Assembly (NCBI GenBank): GCA_973895155.1
Contig: OZ316896.1
Coordinates: 6,386,001-6,450,000, forward strand
Length of the DNA stretch: 64,000 bases
Direction of reading: 5' to 3'
Source: Marsupella aquatica
Lineage: Eukaryota; Marchantiophyta
The position numbers were made by a program, and so were the translations under genes. Below are positions 1 through 11,805 of the stretch, in pieces. Each line of letters opens with the position of its first letter. The first letter of the stretch is position 1. The notes beneath the pieces are model-generated. The model saw only the letters and a list, made by a program, of their open reading frames with translations, did not search any database and was not told the origin of the DNA.

Positions 1-454
1 CCGTTTTTGATTAGAGTCCATCTTTTAGACAAACCATCTATGAGGCAACATCTAACCTATCATTTTGGAGCTCAGTTTGCAACTGCTGTTATGGTTTCTA
101 ACGAGCCAATAATATACCCAGTGGTGTCGTACCGAGAGGAGTGGGAGTGCATCATATTTGTCCTTTATTGAAGTCATGGATCTGAATAGGAGTTCGGATG
201 ATATTCCTGTTTCATTTTCTCTTGGAGATATTAGGATCATATGTCGTAAGAAAACTAATTTTCGTGATGTGTTGGTCCGCAAGTATGGTGAAGTAGGGTT
301 TAACAGTATTTTAGTTTCACCTGAACCTTTCTTAATACCCACTACCCTTGTTACTAGAATTATCATTTTGATTTTAGTGTAGAACTTATGAGCATGCAAG
401 GTTAACTTCAAAAGAGCCAACATGCTCTTGCCAGAAAACACGGTCACCCGGACA
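1..454 (+). repeat. LTR fragment of gypsy A family
   Basis: This stretch matches the right part of both gypsy A LTRs (about 6616-7077 and 30750-31211) and ends with the same ACCCGGACA terminus. It is not followed by the primer-binding site seen after 7077, so it is a 3' LTR or a solo LTR whose left part lies outside the window. Open frames inside it are not coding; both other LTR copies carry stops in them. Confidence 0.85.
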
Positions 455-1539
455 CCGTCTCAATGCGGGCATCTCAATTTATCCCAGCTCAACCGCCACA
501 TCCATTTTGCCGACAATTTGAGGGTCTAGAAGTTCTGTAATAGTCAATCAATTCATCCATTGTGCTCAATTTCAATCAAAAGAATGCCTAACTATATCAC
601 GTACCTATCTCAATCCGAGATCCAGCAGTATACCAGTGCAAGGTAGCCGAATGTAGTCACCACGAGAACCAGATGGATCCACCCAATGTTGAACGTACGC
701 TCAATCAGCCTAAAACACCAAATTCAGTGTCAGTAAGTCGCACCAAGCAGCAGGTCACCCCTCCGCCCACTCCTGCACCCCGTTCGGCCGCAACCAGCAG
801 AGTCAATGGCAGTCCATGCCCTCACGACAAGTTATAGAATGTTTACTCGTTGCTCCAACATGAGTCGCTCTGCCCCACCGTAGTTGCTTAATCCAGTGAT
901 GAGTAGTTCCTCCTTCCTTCGTCAATCTTGATACGACACTTTGCAGTCCAGAGTCCGTTGTCCAAAGTTGAAGCATCTGCATTTGACTCGCGTCACAGTG
1001 GTTCAGATTCAGCCACAATGTCCTTATCTCTCTGATTCTCTCCCTACATTTGCTACTTGAAGAACGTGGTGACCGCTATCAAATAGTCCCAATCTCCCGA
1101 CATTTATGCCCAAGGTGTCACAATTGCCAAATCCTCGCGCCTTCCCAGTCCAATACAGAGAGATCCACTCTATGGCTCGCATCCAAGGAGAGCCCACCTA
1201 CGGAGTTCTCACAAATGCTCGCTTCAAAGGACGAAAAGAGTGCAGCTGAGGTTGACTACGCGCCAGACGCCAAGATGGCATGCAACACTGCAATTCTAGA
1301 GTATTCCCCAGAAGTAGTAAGCTGAGATTGTGGTTCAGCATCCCAAGTCAAAGGAGGAAGCGGTAGGCCCAATCGGGATGACAAAAAGCACCCGCATCCA
1401 GGCCAACCTCCGTTAGGGAGCAGCACGAGAGGCCTGTCGATCCGGGTCCAAATACTATCTGAGCCAAAATCCAAAGCAATCACACTCTACGCCCTAAGTC
1501 GTGCCTGAGCCAGTTTCACTTCAGGGCGAGTAGTGAAGC
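455..1539. other. Unassigned sequence
   Basis: Short open frames occur on both strands, but none has a recognisable domain. I see no terminal repeats, RNA gene or simple repeat. It lies between an LTR end and the 3' part of gypsy C, so decayed retroelement sequence is the likeliest origin, but this is only a guess from position. Confidence 0.3.
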
Positions 1540-1863
1540 TCAAAAAACCCTTAAACCACCGGGGAAACGCGCTCCTGCCAACCTCTCAACAATCTTGGCG
1601 CGTCGACACCAGCATTTGTCGACAAAGGTCGACATAGATGGAAAAAGCACCAGAAAAGTGAGCCCCCGACAGCACCGCCTGTGCGCTCTCCCAAGCTTGT
1701 TCAGTTCTCTCCCAAGCTTCTTGTACACTTTACTTACTTTTAGAAATCTTTCTTTATTTTTTGTAATTTTGTCTACAACGATGGGCTCATCGCCCTTATT
1801 GGGAAAATTGAGCACCTCATCCCCCAGTTTCAAGGTAACATAAGTTGTGCTTTCTGAGATAGC

Positions 1864-2417
1864 CTACCAATAAAATGAAGTTACGGCTAGACCATCTAGA
1901 ACGTAGAACATCTCCTGACTAACAAAATTTTGTTGTTCGCCTATAATCTCTACCCAAAGTCTATGTACCACTCTCAACACTATCCCTTTTGTGTCATTGG
2001 CAAACTTGCACACTGGCGGTTGTAGCAACTCTTGCACGTCCACCCCAAGGCGTGCCACCGCCTGCCCACTTATGAAGTAGGCGGTCGCGCCTGTATCCAC
2101 GCAACACCCAGATTACCGTTAGAAGTGACATTCATAAAAATCAATTTTTTAGGATCCATTGTCTTAACCTTAGGTACCTTCTCTCGCAACAACACCTTCT
2201 CTCTAGCAGGAACATCCCCTACAGGGACCTTGTCAACTACTAAGGGTTTGGTTAGAGCGAAACTTACCTTAATGTCCTTTTGCCCCCCATCTTCGCTCGG
2301 TTTGCCACCTTTCATTGGACAATCCTTACTTTGATGGCCCATGGTGCCACATGTGTAGCATGAACCTTTAGCCCACCTCTGCTCCATGAGTGCCTGCTTT
2401 TTTGCTTTTTGCGCCAA
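1864..2417 (-). pseudogene. Gypsy C zinc knuckle and aspartic protease (broken)
   Basis: The frame 2417-2070 holds a perfect CCHC nucleic-acid binding knuckle, CYTCGTMGHQSKDC. The protease follows in another frame (2100-1864) with the active-site string VDTGATAYFIS. The two join only if a one-base frameshift near 2100 is allowed. In intact relatives the knuckle binds RNA in the particle and the protease cuts the polyprotein. The region to 1540 has a further open frame (KLGDEVLNFPNKG) with no recognised domain. Confidence 0.75.
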
Positions 2418-2713
2418 TGAGGTTCCTTTCTTGAAGTTGTTGGCCTTTCAGTTGCGCTTTGCTTCTCCATTCTGGGGATGAGGATCCAAACCATCAGCCC
2501 CGCCCCCTCAGGCTGCTTGCAATTCTCGGGACCTTTTGCTTTTCCAGCTTCCCCCTTGGATCCCTTGCCACCCACCTTTGCCAAGTCCGGCCGGTTATTC
2601 ACCAACGTAGTGGCTTTGTCAAGGGCGTCAGAAAGCATTTTAAACTCATGACGCTTTTCCTATAACTTTTCCTTGAGCAACGGCGGGAGCTTCACTATAA
2701 CACACTTGTGAAG

Positions 2714-3822
2714 CTACGTATGTAGGGTCTCTTGCCCAGCTGGGATACACGCCAACTGGTTTTGGTAATAGGTGATGAACTTTTGGATATCACCCCTGAA
2801 ACTCATTTTTGTTACACATTTTTGCGCTTGCCGCTCTGGGTACTTAGTGGTGACATAAGCACCGAGACCCTCAACCAGGTTTTCCCAAGTTAACGGCAAG
2901 GAGGAGTCCTCTCACAACTTCTTCCAAGACTTGTACCAAGTCAAGGCATAGTCCTTCAGGTAAGGAGTAGCTGCGGTAGCCCAAGTGGATTGCTCAACGC
3001 ACGCTTGGAGATGAATCTCCATCGTGGAGAGCCAACTCAAGAACTTTTGACCACTTTGTTCGTAGGCCCCGTCGTAAGTTAGAGGATTCGGTAGTTGGTT
3101 CACTTGGAACATACTCCGTCCAACTACCATTCCCCCCTCGAAACGCATCGCACTCTGACTACCCAGACTAAGTAAGTACTTAATCTAGGCCCCCTTGTTG
3201 TGTTCCAACTGCTCATAAATGAGTCGTTGGTCTTGAGTCAACGGACCCAAACCATCGTTGGTGGCTGAGCCCTTGCGGGTTGTATGAGGACGGTCCTCCA
3301 ATCGTCTTTCTTTTGTGGGCCACCTATCCTTAGGTTCTCTTGTGGATTTTGGTGATACCCCCATGACTTGCGGGCACCACATTGACCTCCTGGGGCTGTG
3401 GCATCACCCACTTCGCCGTGGTTCTGCTTGGTCAAATTATCCATAATGACGTCCAGCTTGGCATCATCCTCTGGTTCCGCATCCGACCCTCTTAAGGTTG
3501 GGATTAGTCCCTTCTTTGGGCCCTAACCCTCTTCCTCCGATTCAGCCTTTGAACCGTCATCACTTTCATCTGAGTCGGAGCTGTCATCGCCTGACTTGTC
3601 CTTTGGAGGATTGGCCACCTCTTTCCCTTTAAGTTGACGGTGCTCTGCACTTGACATGTTTGCTACGGTGGTCGATGGTTTGGCCGCCATGTCCTCATTG
3701 TCTTGCTTGTAGCGTTCATCAAGGGAAGTCGACCCGTCTTCCTTCTGTTCTTCTTGAACCTGGGCTCTCCCCTTGGTGGGGGAAGCCTGTTTGCCACTTT
3801 TTGATTGAGTGTTCATTGCCAT
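2714..3822 (-). pseudogene. Gypsy C gag (broken)
   Basis: Three consecutive minus-strand pieces look like gag. 3822-3523 is a charged, Ser/Asp/Glu-rich leader beginning MAMNTQSKSG. 3148-2912 has a capsid-like block with the pattern PNPLTYDG, FLSWLSTMEIHL, and TWYKSW near its end, typical of plant Ty3 gag (retrotrans_gag family). 2899-2714 continues with a helical block. Stops and frame changes separate them. In an intact element gag would form the cytoplasmic capsid particle. The decay shows this copy is dead. Confidence 0.65.
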
Positions 3823-3972
3823 GTCTCCATTAACAAAATCTTCCCGCAGTCAACCTGCCGGACCCGTTGAAGCACTAAGTCCCCGCAAAAATCCGTTAAG
3901 ATTTTTGGATTTTGACCTAGCACAACCCTAACCCAGTGTCTATACCGGCAATTGCTCTGATACCTTGGACCC

Positions 3973-5139
3973 TGCCACCCAACACCCTCACCAATTCCAA
4001 CACCCTCACCAATCCCAACACCCATGCCTAAGTGCCCCTGGTGCCCAAACGCCTCCATGGAATACCTCGAGCAAGCATCCTAGTGTCCCTTGCACCACTA
4101 GCGGCCCCTCCCATACAAAGCCACTCTTGCTCTCCAACACAACCGCTACTCAACGGTCCTCACTGTCTGCATGAGCATCCAAGCATCTCGGTAAGTAATC
4201 CTTCAAGATCTAGATCTCCCCAAGTCTAGTATCCTAACTCAAGCTCAAAAGACATTGGTAAGTAGATCAATGATAGGTCCTCCCGATGTCATAAGCCAAA
4301 ACCAAAACTGATGCTCATTGTTCATCCAAAACAGCTCCTTCCTTGGGCGAAACCTGGGTTCCCCCTCGTACCTATCCATCACCAACTGACTGCCTTGCCC
4401 CCAAGACATGCTCATGGCTCAAATAGCGTAGCTTATCCTAAAGCTTGTCCCAAGCTTGTCCCTACACATCGAGACCATAATGGCCCCGACTTTAGCAACC
4501 AACCCCCGGTTCTTGCCCCGCTGATGGTCTAGGGCCCAAGTGCCCTTGGAACTCAACCTCCATGCCTACTTGGCCTTGCCTCCCCAATGCAAGCTCCCTT
4601 GAGAGTGTTGAGCATAGACGACACTTGCAACGGTAAGCACATGACACATCCAACGTGCAAGTAGTCAACACAAGAGATACGTGGTTCACCTCCTCGAGGC
4701 CACATCCACGGGAACACACAAGAGAGCTTTACTAAAATCTAAGCCCGTCGGCCATACCAAGTCTCCATAGTGTAAGCTCTCCTCATCTCTCAAGTGGCTC
4801 CATAACAATGAGCCTAAGTTCCACTTATCCAAGCAAACACGGCTTGGCATATAGTGTGTATCCTAGTTAACCTAACCACATCTCCGACTACGGTTAGCCT
4901 AACTACGGTTACATATCGTAACCCTAGACCTTGAGTAAATACCTAACAGAAAGACCGAACATGGCTTGGCTGCTATTTTGACAGGATTTGGCAAGCGGGT
5001 GAGATAGCACCCAAAAGCCTCAAGAACCTACAGTGCTCTAAGACCCAGCTGAGCTCAGGAGGATGCAGCCTTCATTGAGAGCTTTTCAACGCACCCAAGA
5101 AGTCCCCCAATGGACTTCTCGTTGCCAGTTGGTGTTCGT
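3973..5139 (-). repeat. Probable 5' LTR of gypsy C (right end undefined)
   Basis: The sequence next to the primer-binding site begins TG at 3973, which on the minus strand is the CA end of an LTR. Everything from here to the MITE at 5148 is non-coding and C-rich on the plus strand, with short repeats such as caccctcaccaattccaa near 3980-4015. I could not find a matching second LTR in the window, so the extent is uncertain. Confidence 0.4.
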
Positions 5140-5147
5140 AGTTAGGC

Positions 5148-5434
5148 CTCGGGGGGTTAACTAAGTGTATATTTTGGGGTACCATGTGCGATCCTAGCCT
5201 AATATAAATAGACCTATTTTATAAAAAATATATTCTAGGAATATTCTATATTTTCAATATTAATAACCTATTTTACTTTATAAAAGGTATATATTAAAGA
5301 ATATTCTATAAACATGAGTTTATAATACCTTCTTTTGCCTTCTACGCTTTTTAAAAATTTAGTTAAAATATGCCAAAAATACCTATTTTGAATCGCACGT
5401 GGTTCCTAAGATTTTTGATAGTCAACCCCCCGAG
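5148..5434. mobile_element. MITE with 8-bp target duplication
   Basis: The ends are inverted copies of each other, starting CTCGGGGGGTT and remaining similar over about 45 bp (left 5148-5195, right 5390-5434). Identical 8-bp direct repeats AGTTAGGC flank it at 5140-5147 and 5435-5442. The interior is AT-rich and has no coding capacity. An 8-bp duplication fits the hAT superfamily, but the terminal motif alone does not prove the family. Confidence 0.85.
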
Positions 5435-5484
5435 AGTTAGGCGTTCGCAAGCAGAGTGCCTTAGCCCGTTGTGATCGGGCCAAC

Positions 5485-5818
5485 CCAGTGCTCATGCCTA
5501 GGCCCTCAAATCTCATTGCGGCTCGGGGCCCCCGATCGGCCAAACTCGGATCGGGCCATAACTTGCGCCCCAAACGTCCGTTGCCCATGGAGCCAACTCC
5601 ATTGGCCTTGGACCCAAGAGGAGCTCTCACTCAAACCCTCCAAACTCAAAGTCCGTCCGAGGGTCCAGACGGTCGACCTTGAGCTGGCCCTTTTTCCCTT
5701 GGCCCGACCAGCTCTTAGCTAGTCTAAATCCTTAGTGTGTGACACCAGCTTGGCGCCTTGCCTTTGCCAGTGCCACGTCCCATTGCCCACAAGTCTCCCC
5801 ATGCTAAGTCCTCTCCGG
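5485..5818 (+). repeat. Older repeat split by gypsy A, left part
   Basis: This stretch is similar to 42860-43196, for example in the GTCCAGACGGTC / GTCCGGACAGTC block and the shared cgaccagctc and catgctaagtcc blocks. The similarity breaks exactly at 5818 and resumes at 31212 on the far side of gypsy A. It is therefore the original target of that insertion. It may be an LTR, but no paired terminus was found. Confidence 0.65.
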
Positions 5819-7077
5819 TGTCGTGATAATTCAATTATTCATGATGAAATCATTATCACTAAGTATATTATTTAGTATATAGGTTAGGTTTATATTTTGT
5901 TACGAGTTAACTAAATAGTTTGACTATTACTTATGTGCATGCAAGGTAAGCAACTATGCAAACCACAAGATGCATGCACAACTTGTTTTATTTTCATGCA
6001 TTAGTCTTTGTTTTATGTGCATGCAAGGTGAACAAATGTGCAAGCCACAAGGTGCATGCACAAATTATTTTAGATGCATGCAAATTGTTTTATGCGCATG
6101 CATTGGTTATTTTATGCGCATGCAAGGTGAGCAAATGTGCAAGCTACAAGGTGCATGCATGCACAAATTGTTTTAGGTACATGCATTAGTTGTTTTACTT
6201 GCATGCATTATTTGTTTTGATTGCAATAATATTAGCACACATTCCTACGTTGGATGTGTGACACTTGGCTTTCATCCAAGCGTGTGGGCGTAATCCATGC
6301 CCTCTTGGATTCAATATAAATAAAATGGCGAGAGGCACTCTCTCCTCATTCCCACATTTTTTATCATTTCCACGTCGAAGCGATCCTCTTTTTTTTCTCA
6401 TCTTTCTCTTCTATTCTTTGCCTTATGTATATAGTAGTGGGGCATCATTTGGCCCGGATAGCAAAGGAATGAGTGGTAGACTTATAGATGAGACCTTAGG
6501 GAACAAGGTCTCTTTGGGAACTTAAGGGTGGGACATCCTTTGGCCCGGATAGCAAAGGAACAAGATAGTCATTATGAATCCAGGAGGGAGAGATATTCCT
6601 AATCTTCCCTTTCGTAACCCATTTTTGGTTAGAGTCCATCTTTTAGACAAGCCATCCATGAGGTAACATTTAACTTATCACTTTGGAGCTCAATTTGCAG
6701 CTGCTGTTATGAGTTCTAATGAGCCAATAGTATACCCAGTAGTGTCTTACCGAGAGGAGTGAGAGTGCATTATCTTTGTCCTTTATTGAAGTCATGGATC
6801 TAAATAGGAGTCCAGATGACATTCCTATTTCATTTTCTCTTGGAGATATTAGGATTGTATAACATAGAAAAATTAGTTTCCGAGGTATGTTGATCCGCAA
6901 GTATGGTGAACTAAAATAGGATTTAATAATATATTAGTTTCACCTGAATCTTTCTTAATACCCACCACCCTTCTTACAAGAGTTATCATTTTGGTTTAGG
7001 TATAAAACTTATGGGCATGCAAGGTTAACTTCATAAGAGCCAACATGCTCTTACCAGAAAACATGGTCACCCAGACA
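5819..7077 (+). repeat. Gypsy A 5' LTR
   Basis: It begins TGTCGTGATAATTC and ends ACCCAGACA. It contains an array rich in CATGCA (5935-6215), a TATA box at 6315-6323 (tataaataa), then a transcribed region with the repeated phrase tttggcccggatagcaaag at about 6450 and 6539. Confidence 0.9.
5935..6215 (+). promoter_or_regulatory. CATGCA (RY-type) tandem array in 5' LTR
   Basis: Degenerate tandem units of about 100 bp contain 12 copies of CATGCA by hand count, just upstream of the TATA box at 6315. CATGCA is the core of the RY element bound by B3-domain factors of the ABI3/FUS3/LEC2/VAL group. Whether those factors bind here is inference. Confidence 0.6.
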
Positions 7078-7079
7078 TA

Positions 7080-7100
7080 AGTGGCGACCATACTGGGGAA
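7080..7100 (+). other. Gypsy A primer-binding site
   Basis: Two or three bases after the LTR end comes GTGGCGACCATACTGGGG. This resembles the TGGCGACT...CTGGGGA primer-binding sites reported for some plant gypsy elements primed by tRNA-Arg. The exact tRNA was not checked. Confidence 0.5.
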
Positions 7101-7194
7101 CCGCTGGATTTTGGAGTTAGCTTGTGCATGTCTAAGTTTTGGTTGATGAAGAGAGATATGATTTTGGAACTATAAATCCTTCAATTGTGAGTAT

Positions 7195-8497
7195 ATGTTT
7201 AGTCAAGAGGGAAGAATTGCAATCATGGGAACTGAGATTAATCCAATTGACACGGAGAGGTTTTCATCTTTGGTTGCTGCATACTTACATGGAATGAAGG
7301 AGAAGGAGATGGAAGAGAACAAGAAAAATGAGTTGCTTGGAAGGACCACAAAGTACTTGCACTCGGTTCTTACTAAGCAAGAAGAATTTGATGGGCGGAA
7401 TGTGACAAGGTATCTCAATGGATACTGGACAGAGGCTACAATTCACAAGATTGATGCTGAGGTAGCAGTCAAGGAGTTTGTGTCTTTGGTGGAACCTGAA
7501 CTCAAGGAAATTGTTGTTTCCTTGACAGAGGGAGCTTATGGAGAAAAGGCATGAAATATTTTTGAGGTAAGAATGAAAGAAGAATTTCAACTAAAATATC
7601 CAGATCGGGTCACCCAAGCATCTTTCCTTGATTGGGTGACTGACAAAAGTAAGAAGTTGGGACCTCAAGAATTGATGAGGAAGTTTGTCAAGAAGTTCAA
7701 TCAACTTCCTGAGATAGGCTCTGAAGTCGTCAAGGTGCAGAAGGCTACTCTACTCATCCGAGCTACTGATGAGAAGCTTTAGGATGAGTTAGAGCTTGCT
7801 CTTGAACTAATGAACCCGAGTCGTGGGGCTAATCAGCCAACTTGGGAGGAGATTGAGACTACTGTGCTAAGAGTCAGTCAAAATCACAGAAGGAAGAAAC
7901 TCAGTCATGAAGGTGTTCTGGATACAGTAGCACCTATGACTTCTATGAGGAGAGTGAAGAAGATGGAATCAACAACCGGTAGGGGTGAGAAAAGTGTGGA
8001 CAAGCTAGATGGATGAGTTGTCTGAACTCATGAAGAATCTTACCATTCTTGCCACCCAAGCTTTGAGACAAATTGGAGGCAACACCTTGAGGCCACCATC
8101 AAGAGGTAGTGGAGGAGCAGGAAGTTCTATCGGAGGACCAAGAAGCTGGAATTGTATCTGGTGTGATAGCAAAGAGCACTCTAGAAGAGAGTGTGTTGAG
8201 CTGTCTGTTGCTCTAAAGGAGAGAATGGTTAAGATTGTTGAGCATGATGGCATAAGAAAGCTTGCCTACCATGATTCGGGTGAACTTATTCCAGTCAATG
8301 CCAACAAAGGTGACATGAAGGTACTAGTGGAGAAGAGAATGGCTGAACATCATAACTCAGCCATTGCTGCAGCTTATGGGGACAAGGGTGAGCATGAAGC
8401 AGATGTCTACACTGTGTTTGGGGATCCTTCGTCAGTAGGATACTTAGAGACAGAGAAGAAAAGGCTGGCAAAGTTTGTAAGAAGGAAATCAGGTTGA
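7195..8497 (+). pseudogene. Gypsy A gag (broken)
   Basis: Four segments read as one gag once breaks are ignored: 7195-7554, 7573-7782, 7810-8016 and 8009-8497. The capsid-like part has EFVSLVEPELKEIV and a block starting MKEEFQLKYPDRV. Near the end is a CCHC knuckle, CIWCDSKEHSRREC. In-frame TGA (7552-7554), in-frame TAG (7780-7782) and a frameshift near 8005 break it. It starts 117 bases after the LTR end, as expected for gag. Confidence 0.8.
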
Positions 8498-8552
8498 AAT
8501 GATCCTATTTTGATCTACTTTTATTGCAGAGGTAGGATTTCTATGGGATTCT

Positions 8553-9301
8553 ATGGTGGAGGAGAAGAGAAAGTCTATGGAGCCTTTGGAAGAACGTGCT
8601 AAAGGAAAACAGAAAGTAGATTCTGGACCTTCTACTCCTAGGCCATCATCTGATGTGCCAATGAGAAGGAGTGTTCAATTTGAGGACAGAGTAAGCACAC
8701 CAAAAGAGTCTACTTCGACCCCTTCAAAGGAGTTGGAAGTAGTAAAAAAGGAGAAGGCAGAAAAGAAATTAAAGGACCTGGTTGGATACTTGGAAGGGAT
8801 GTGGAGCAACACATAGAGTATGACCAGGTTGCTGACAAGTTTTGGAAAGCCACAATGAGTGGAGTCACCAATGAGGAGTTTTTTGCTTGCATGAACTCCA
8901 AAGCTCAAGATGCTTTACTTGCAAAGGTGAAGCAAACAAGATTTTATAAAGAAGAACCTCATGCATTGGGAGCAGAGTTTTATTCTGAAGTTGGAGAGGA
9001 TGGAGAAGGTTCATTTTCAAGAGCTAATACAGAGTGTCAAGTGTATCAAGTGAATGTTGAGAAGATCCCTGGACCACAGATGCTAGGGTCTTCAAATGAG
9101 GAGATCCTTGGACCACAAATGCCAGGATCTTCAAAGGAGAAGATCCCTAGACCACAGATGCTAGGATTTTCAAATGATGAAGTTTTTGGACCACAGATGC
9201 CAGAGTTTTCAAAGGAAGTAGTTTCTGAACCAAAGATGTCAGAAGCTAAGGTATTGGACTTGGGAAGATGGGAACCATTGATGGAAGAAAAGTTTGACTA
9301 G
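8553..9301 (+). pseudogene. Gypsy A gag-protease linker with 13-residue repeats
   Basis: Two overlapping frames (8553-8816 and 8801-9301) encode a Lys/Glu-rich, low-complexity stretch followed by a charged segment. At 9059-9214 four tandem 13-residue units of the form E-K/E-I-x-GPQM-L/P-GSS-N/K occur, a 39-bp minisatellite, with a fifth partial unit after it. No enzymatic motif is present. It sits between the gag knuckle and the protease, so it is probably a spacer of the polyprotein. Confidence 0.6.
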
Positions 9302-9310
9302 TCACAAGAA

Positions 9311-9925
9311 GTGGCAAAAATCAGTCAAGAGGAGGTACTCAAGGCTTCACAAAGTGTGTGGGTCATGTGTGCCTCTACCATGAAGAATCTTGAATTGGGA
9401 GATGGCAAGGAGTCCATCTTGGAACCATTTTGGGCAAGGACTTACTCAGTGGTGGAAGTGGAGCTTGTGGGGATGGAAGGCAAAGCCCGAGCATTGATTG
9501 ATACTGGATCAGAGGTAAATCTAATATCAAAAAGCATCTATGATCTTGGGTATGATCTTGGGCAATGGATGATTGACTGTGATACCCAGTGGTCGGTAAA
9601 CTCAATCAATCGATCAAAGAATACACTTTGGGGAGGATATCCAGGAGTTTCAGTGAAGGTTGGCAATGTGATTGAGCCAACTAACATCTTTGTGCATGAT
9701 AGCTTACCCTATGACTTGATTTTAGGGCAGCTTTACAATACTCAAGCTCGATTGGAATACAAGGTTTTGCCAGATGGTACTCATATGGCAAAGATGAGGA
9801 GTCGAGATGATTTTTGGATTATCCAGTTTTCTGTGGTGAAACTTGGACATTGGAGGAATCAAAAGGAGTTGAGAGGACCTGAATCCAAAGAAGGAAATGA
9901 GGATTTCCGGAATGCGTCTCGTTAA
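9311..9925 (+). pseudogene. Gypsy A aspartic protease
   Basis: The active-site string ARALIDTGSEVNLIS is present, with a flap region and the downstream SLPYDLILGQ that matches the ILG signature of retroviral-type proteases. The family is a homodimeric aspartic protease that matures gag-pol. The frame ends at TAA (9923-9925), and another frame (9967-10476, Glu-rich, no known motif) leads into the polymerase. An intact element would need one continuous frame here, so this copy is broken. Confidence 0.85.
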
Positions 9926-9966
9926 ACAATGCGGGATGGTGGGGCGCTATCTCTGATGATGCGCTG

Positions 9967-10476
9967 ATGGCTTGGAATGTGAATAGTTTGTTGACAAGCT
10001 CATCTGAAGGTGAAAGCTTGCATTGTCGAATTTCTTATGTGAAAGTGTGTGAAACTACTAGAAAATTCAAAAAGAAAATTGCGAGGATTGAGGATATTAT
10101 GCAAATACATGGATTGCTAGAGGAATGTGAGGAGATTGAAGACCTTCTAGATGAAGAAGGAGTGGTAGTCTCTTTGGAAGAAGTAATTGAAGGTCTTTCA
10201 GAGGGGAGAACTTTTATGGAAATCAATCATGAGTTGTATGGTGAATTGTCTCAATTTGTTGAGGTCAACACCAAGTACAAAACGGTGGACAAGAAAGTGA
10301 GACCAGCGGCACTTCCTTTGCCTTTGGATGCTAAGGAGAGTCTGGAGAAGGCAAGGAAGGAGACCAGTCTTAGAGATTGGACTAAGATTGGCCATAAATT
10401 CACAGAGGAGACCCTTAATCAACTAAGGATTGGCGATGATGGGTTGTTGACAAGGAGAGAAAGAGAGAAGTTTTGA
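9967..10476 (+). pseudogene. Gypsy A protease-RT connector
   Basis: This 169-codon open frame is acidic and helix-prone, with EECEEIEDLLDEEG and LEEVIEGLSEGRTFMEIN. It ends in TGA four bases before the start of the RT frame, which is in another phase. I recognise no domain. By position it is the connector between protease and reverse transcriptase. Confidence 0.5.
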
Positions 10477-10479
10477 CAA

Positions 10480-11805
10480 ATGATTGGTGAACATGGTAAA
10501 GCTTTTGCCTTTTATCCTGAAGAGATGGGATGTGTGGATCCTAGTGTAGTTACTCCTATGGTGATTTTCACTGTCCCTCATATTCCTTGGGACTTGAAAC
10601 CTATTCTGGTGCCCAAGGCTTTGTTGCCTAAACTTGTTGATCTATTGAAGGAGAAACTTTCCACTAGGATCTTGGAAAAAGCAGATGCACCTTATTCTAA
10701 TCGTTGGTTTACCATTCGCAAGAAAAATGATAAACTTAGATTTATTCAGGATATGCAACCACCCAACAAGGTTACTATTTGCAACACTAGGATAGGACCT
10801 ATAGTTGATGAGTTTGTAGAAGAGTTTGCCGGTAGAGCCATCTATTCATGTGGTGACCTCTATTCAGGCTATGATCAGTTTCAGTTGGCTCAAAGTAGCA
10901 GAGATATCACTACAATGAGGACACCTTTGGGGCTACTTCGCATGTGTACTTTGCCTCAAGGAGCAACCAATTCAGTGGCACACATGCAGAATGCCATAAA
11001 TAAAATACTACATCATTTTATTCCAGAGAAGACTCAACCATTCCTTGATGATATGCCAATCAAGGGGTGCTTGGAGGCAAAGAAGGATGAGACTGTACGA
11101 GAAGATGGGTTGCGACAGTTTATATGGGAGCACATTCAGGATGTGAAGGCCATCTTGAAGAGACTGATTGAGGTTGGGCTCACTCTTTTTGGAGAAAAAT
11201 CTTCATTTGGGCTCTGTGAAGTCCTGATTATGGGACAGATTTGTGGAGTTGAAAGGAGGAGGCCAAATGAAGGAAAGGTGGATGCAATCAATCAGATGAA
11301 AGATTGCAGAACATCTTTAGAGATGCAAAGATTTCTTGGTGCTTGCTTGTTTTACAGGGTTTGGATTCCACACTTTGCACATATTGCTGATCCCTTGTAT
11401 GGATTACTAAGGAAGAATGTGCAATTTGTTTGGACTGAGGCACACAAGGAGGCTATGCAAAGATTAAAGGAGGTATTACTTAGCCCCCTTCTTCTACGTC
11501 CCTTATGCTATGATGGGAGGCCAATCATTGTTACTGTCGATTCAAGCCCTGATGCTGCTGGATGGGCAGTAGGGCAAGATGATGAAGAGGGAAGGAGATT
11601 TGCATCAAGGTTTGGGGCTAAGGTCTTTTCAGCAAGACAAAGACATTATCCTCAAATCAAACGAGAATTATGGGGTGCAAGAACAACTTTGTGTCAAGAA
11701 AAGGTCTACTTGATTGGAGCACAAGTAATTCTTGAGACAGATTGTTTACCACTTTTAGGGATGATTGCTAATTGTGATACTCAAGATATTGCTATGCTAC
11801 GTTGA
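10480..11805 (+). pseudogene. Gypsy A reverse transcriptase and RNase H
   Basis: Read in one frame of 441 codons. RT motifs in order: PYSNRWFTIRKKNDKLRFIQD, the GDLYSGYDQFQL block with the first catalytic Asp, LPQGATNS, and the catalytic FLDD (11041-11052), a variant of YxDD. RNase H follows with VTVDSSPDAAGWAVGQ, then ARQRHYPQIKRELWG, then LETDCLPL. It ends at TGA (11803-11805), where relatives continue with Trp (AMLRWIAYIR), so TGG to TGA is likely. In an intact element this enzyme copies RNA into DNA inside the capsid. Confidence 0.9.

Larger units (their letters stand above)
1540..3972 (-). mobile_element. Gypsy C: decayed Ty3/gypsy gag-protease
   Basis: Reading on the minus strand, a retroelement starts with a primer-binding site (3950-3970, containing GGTATCAGAGC, the usual initiator-methionine tRNA complement in plant LTR elements). 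It then runs through an acidic gag leader, a capsid-like gag region, a CCHC knuckle and an aspartic protease. Reverse transcriptase, RNase H and integrase are absent. Frames change several times, so it cannot make a polyprotein. Its left end is not defined. Confidence 0.75.

Noticed and set aside
158-382. Plus and minus ORFs within the LTR fragment
   Set aside because: They recur in all LTR copies but with stops at different places, so they are non-coding LTR sequence.
5935-6215. CATGCA-rich repeats taken as a CRISPR-like array
   Set aside because: The units are tandem without unique spacers, lie inside LTRs and occur in both LTRs of a plant retrotransposon.
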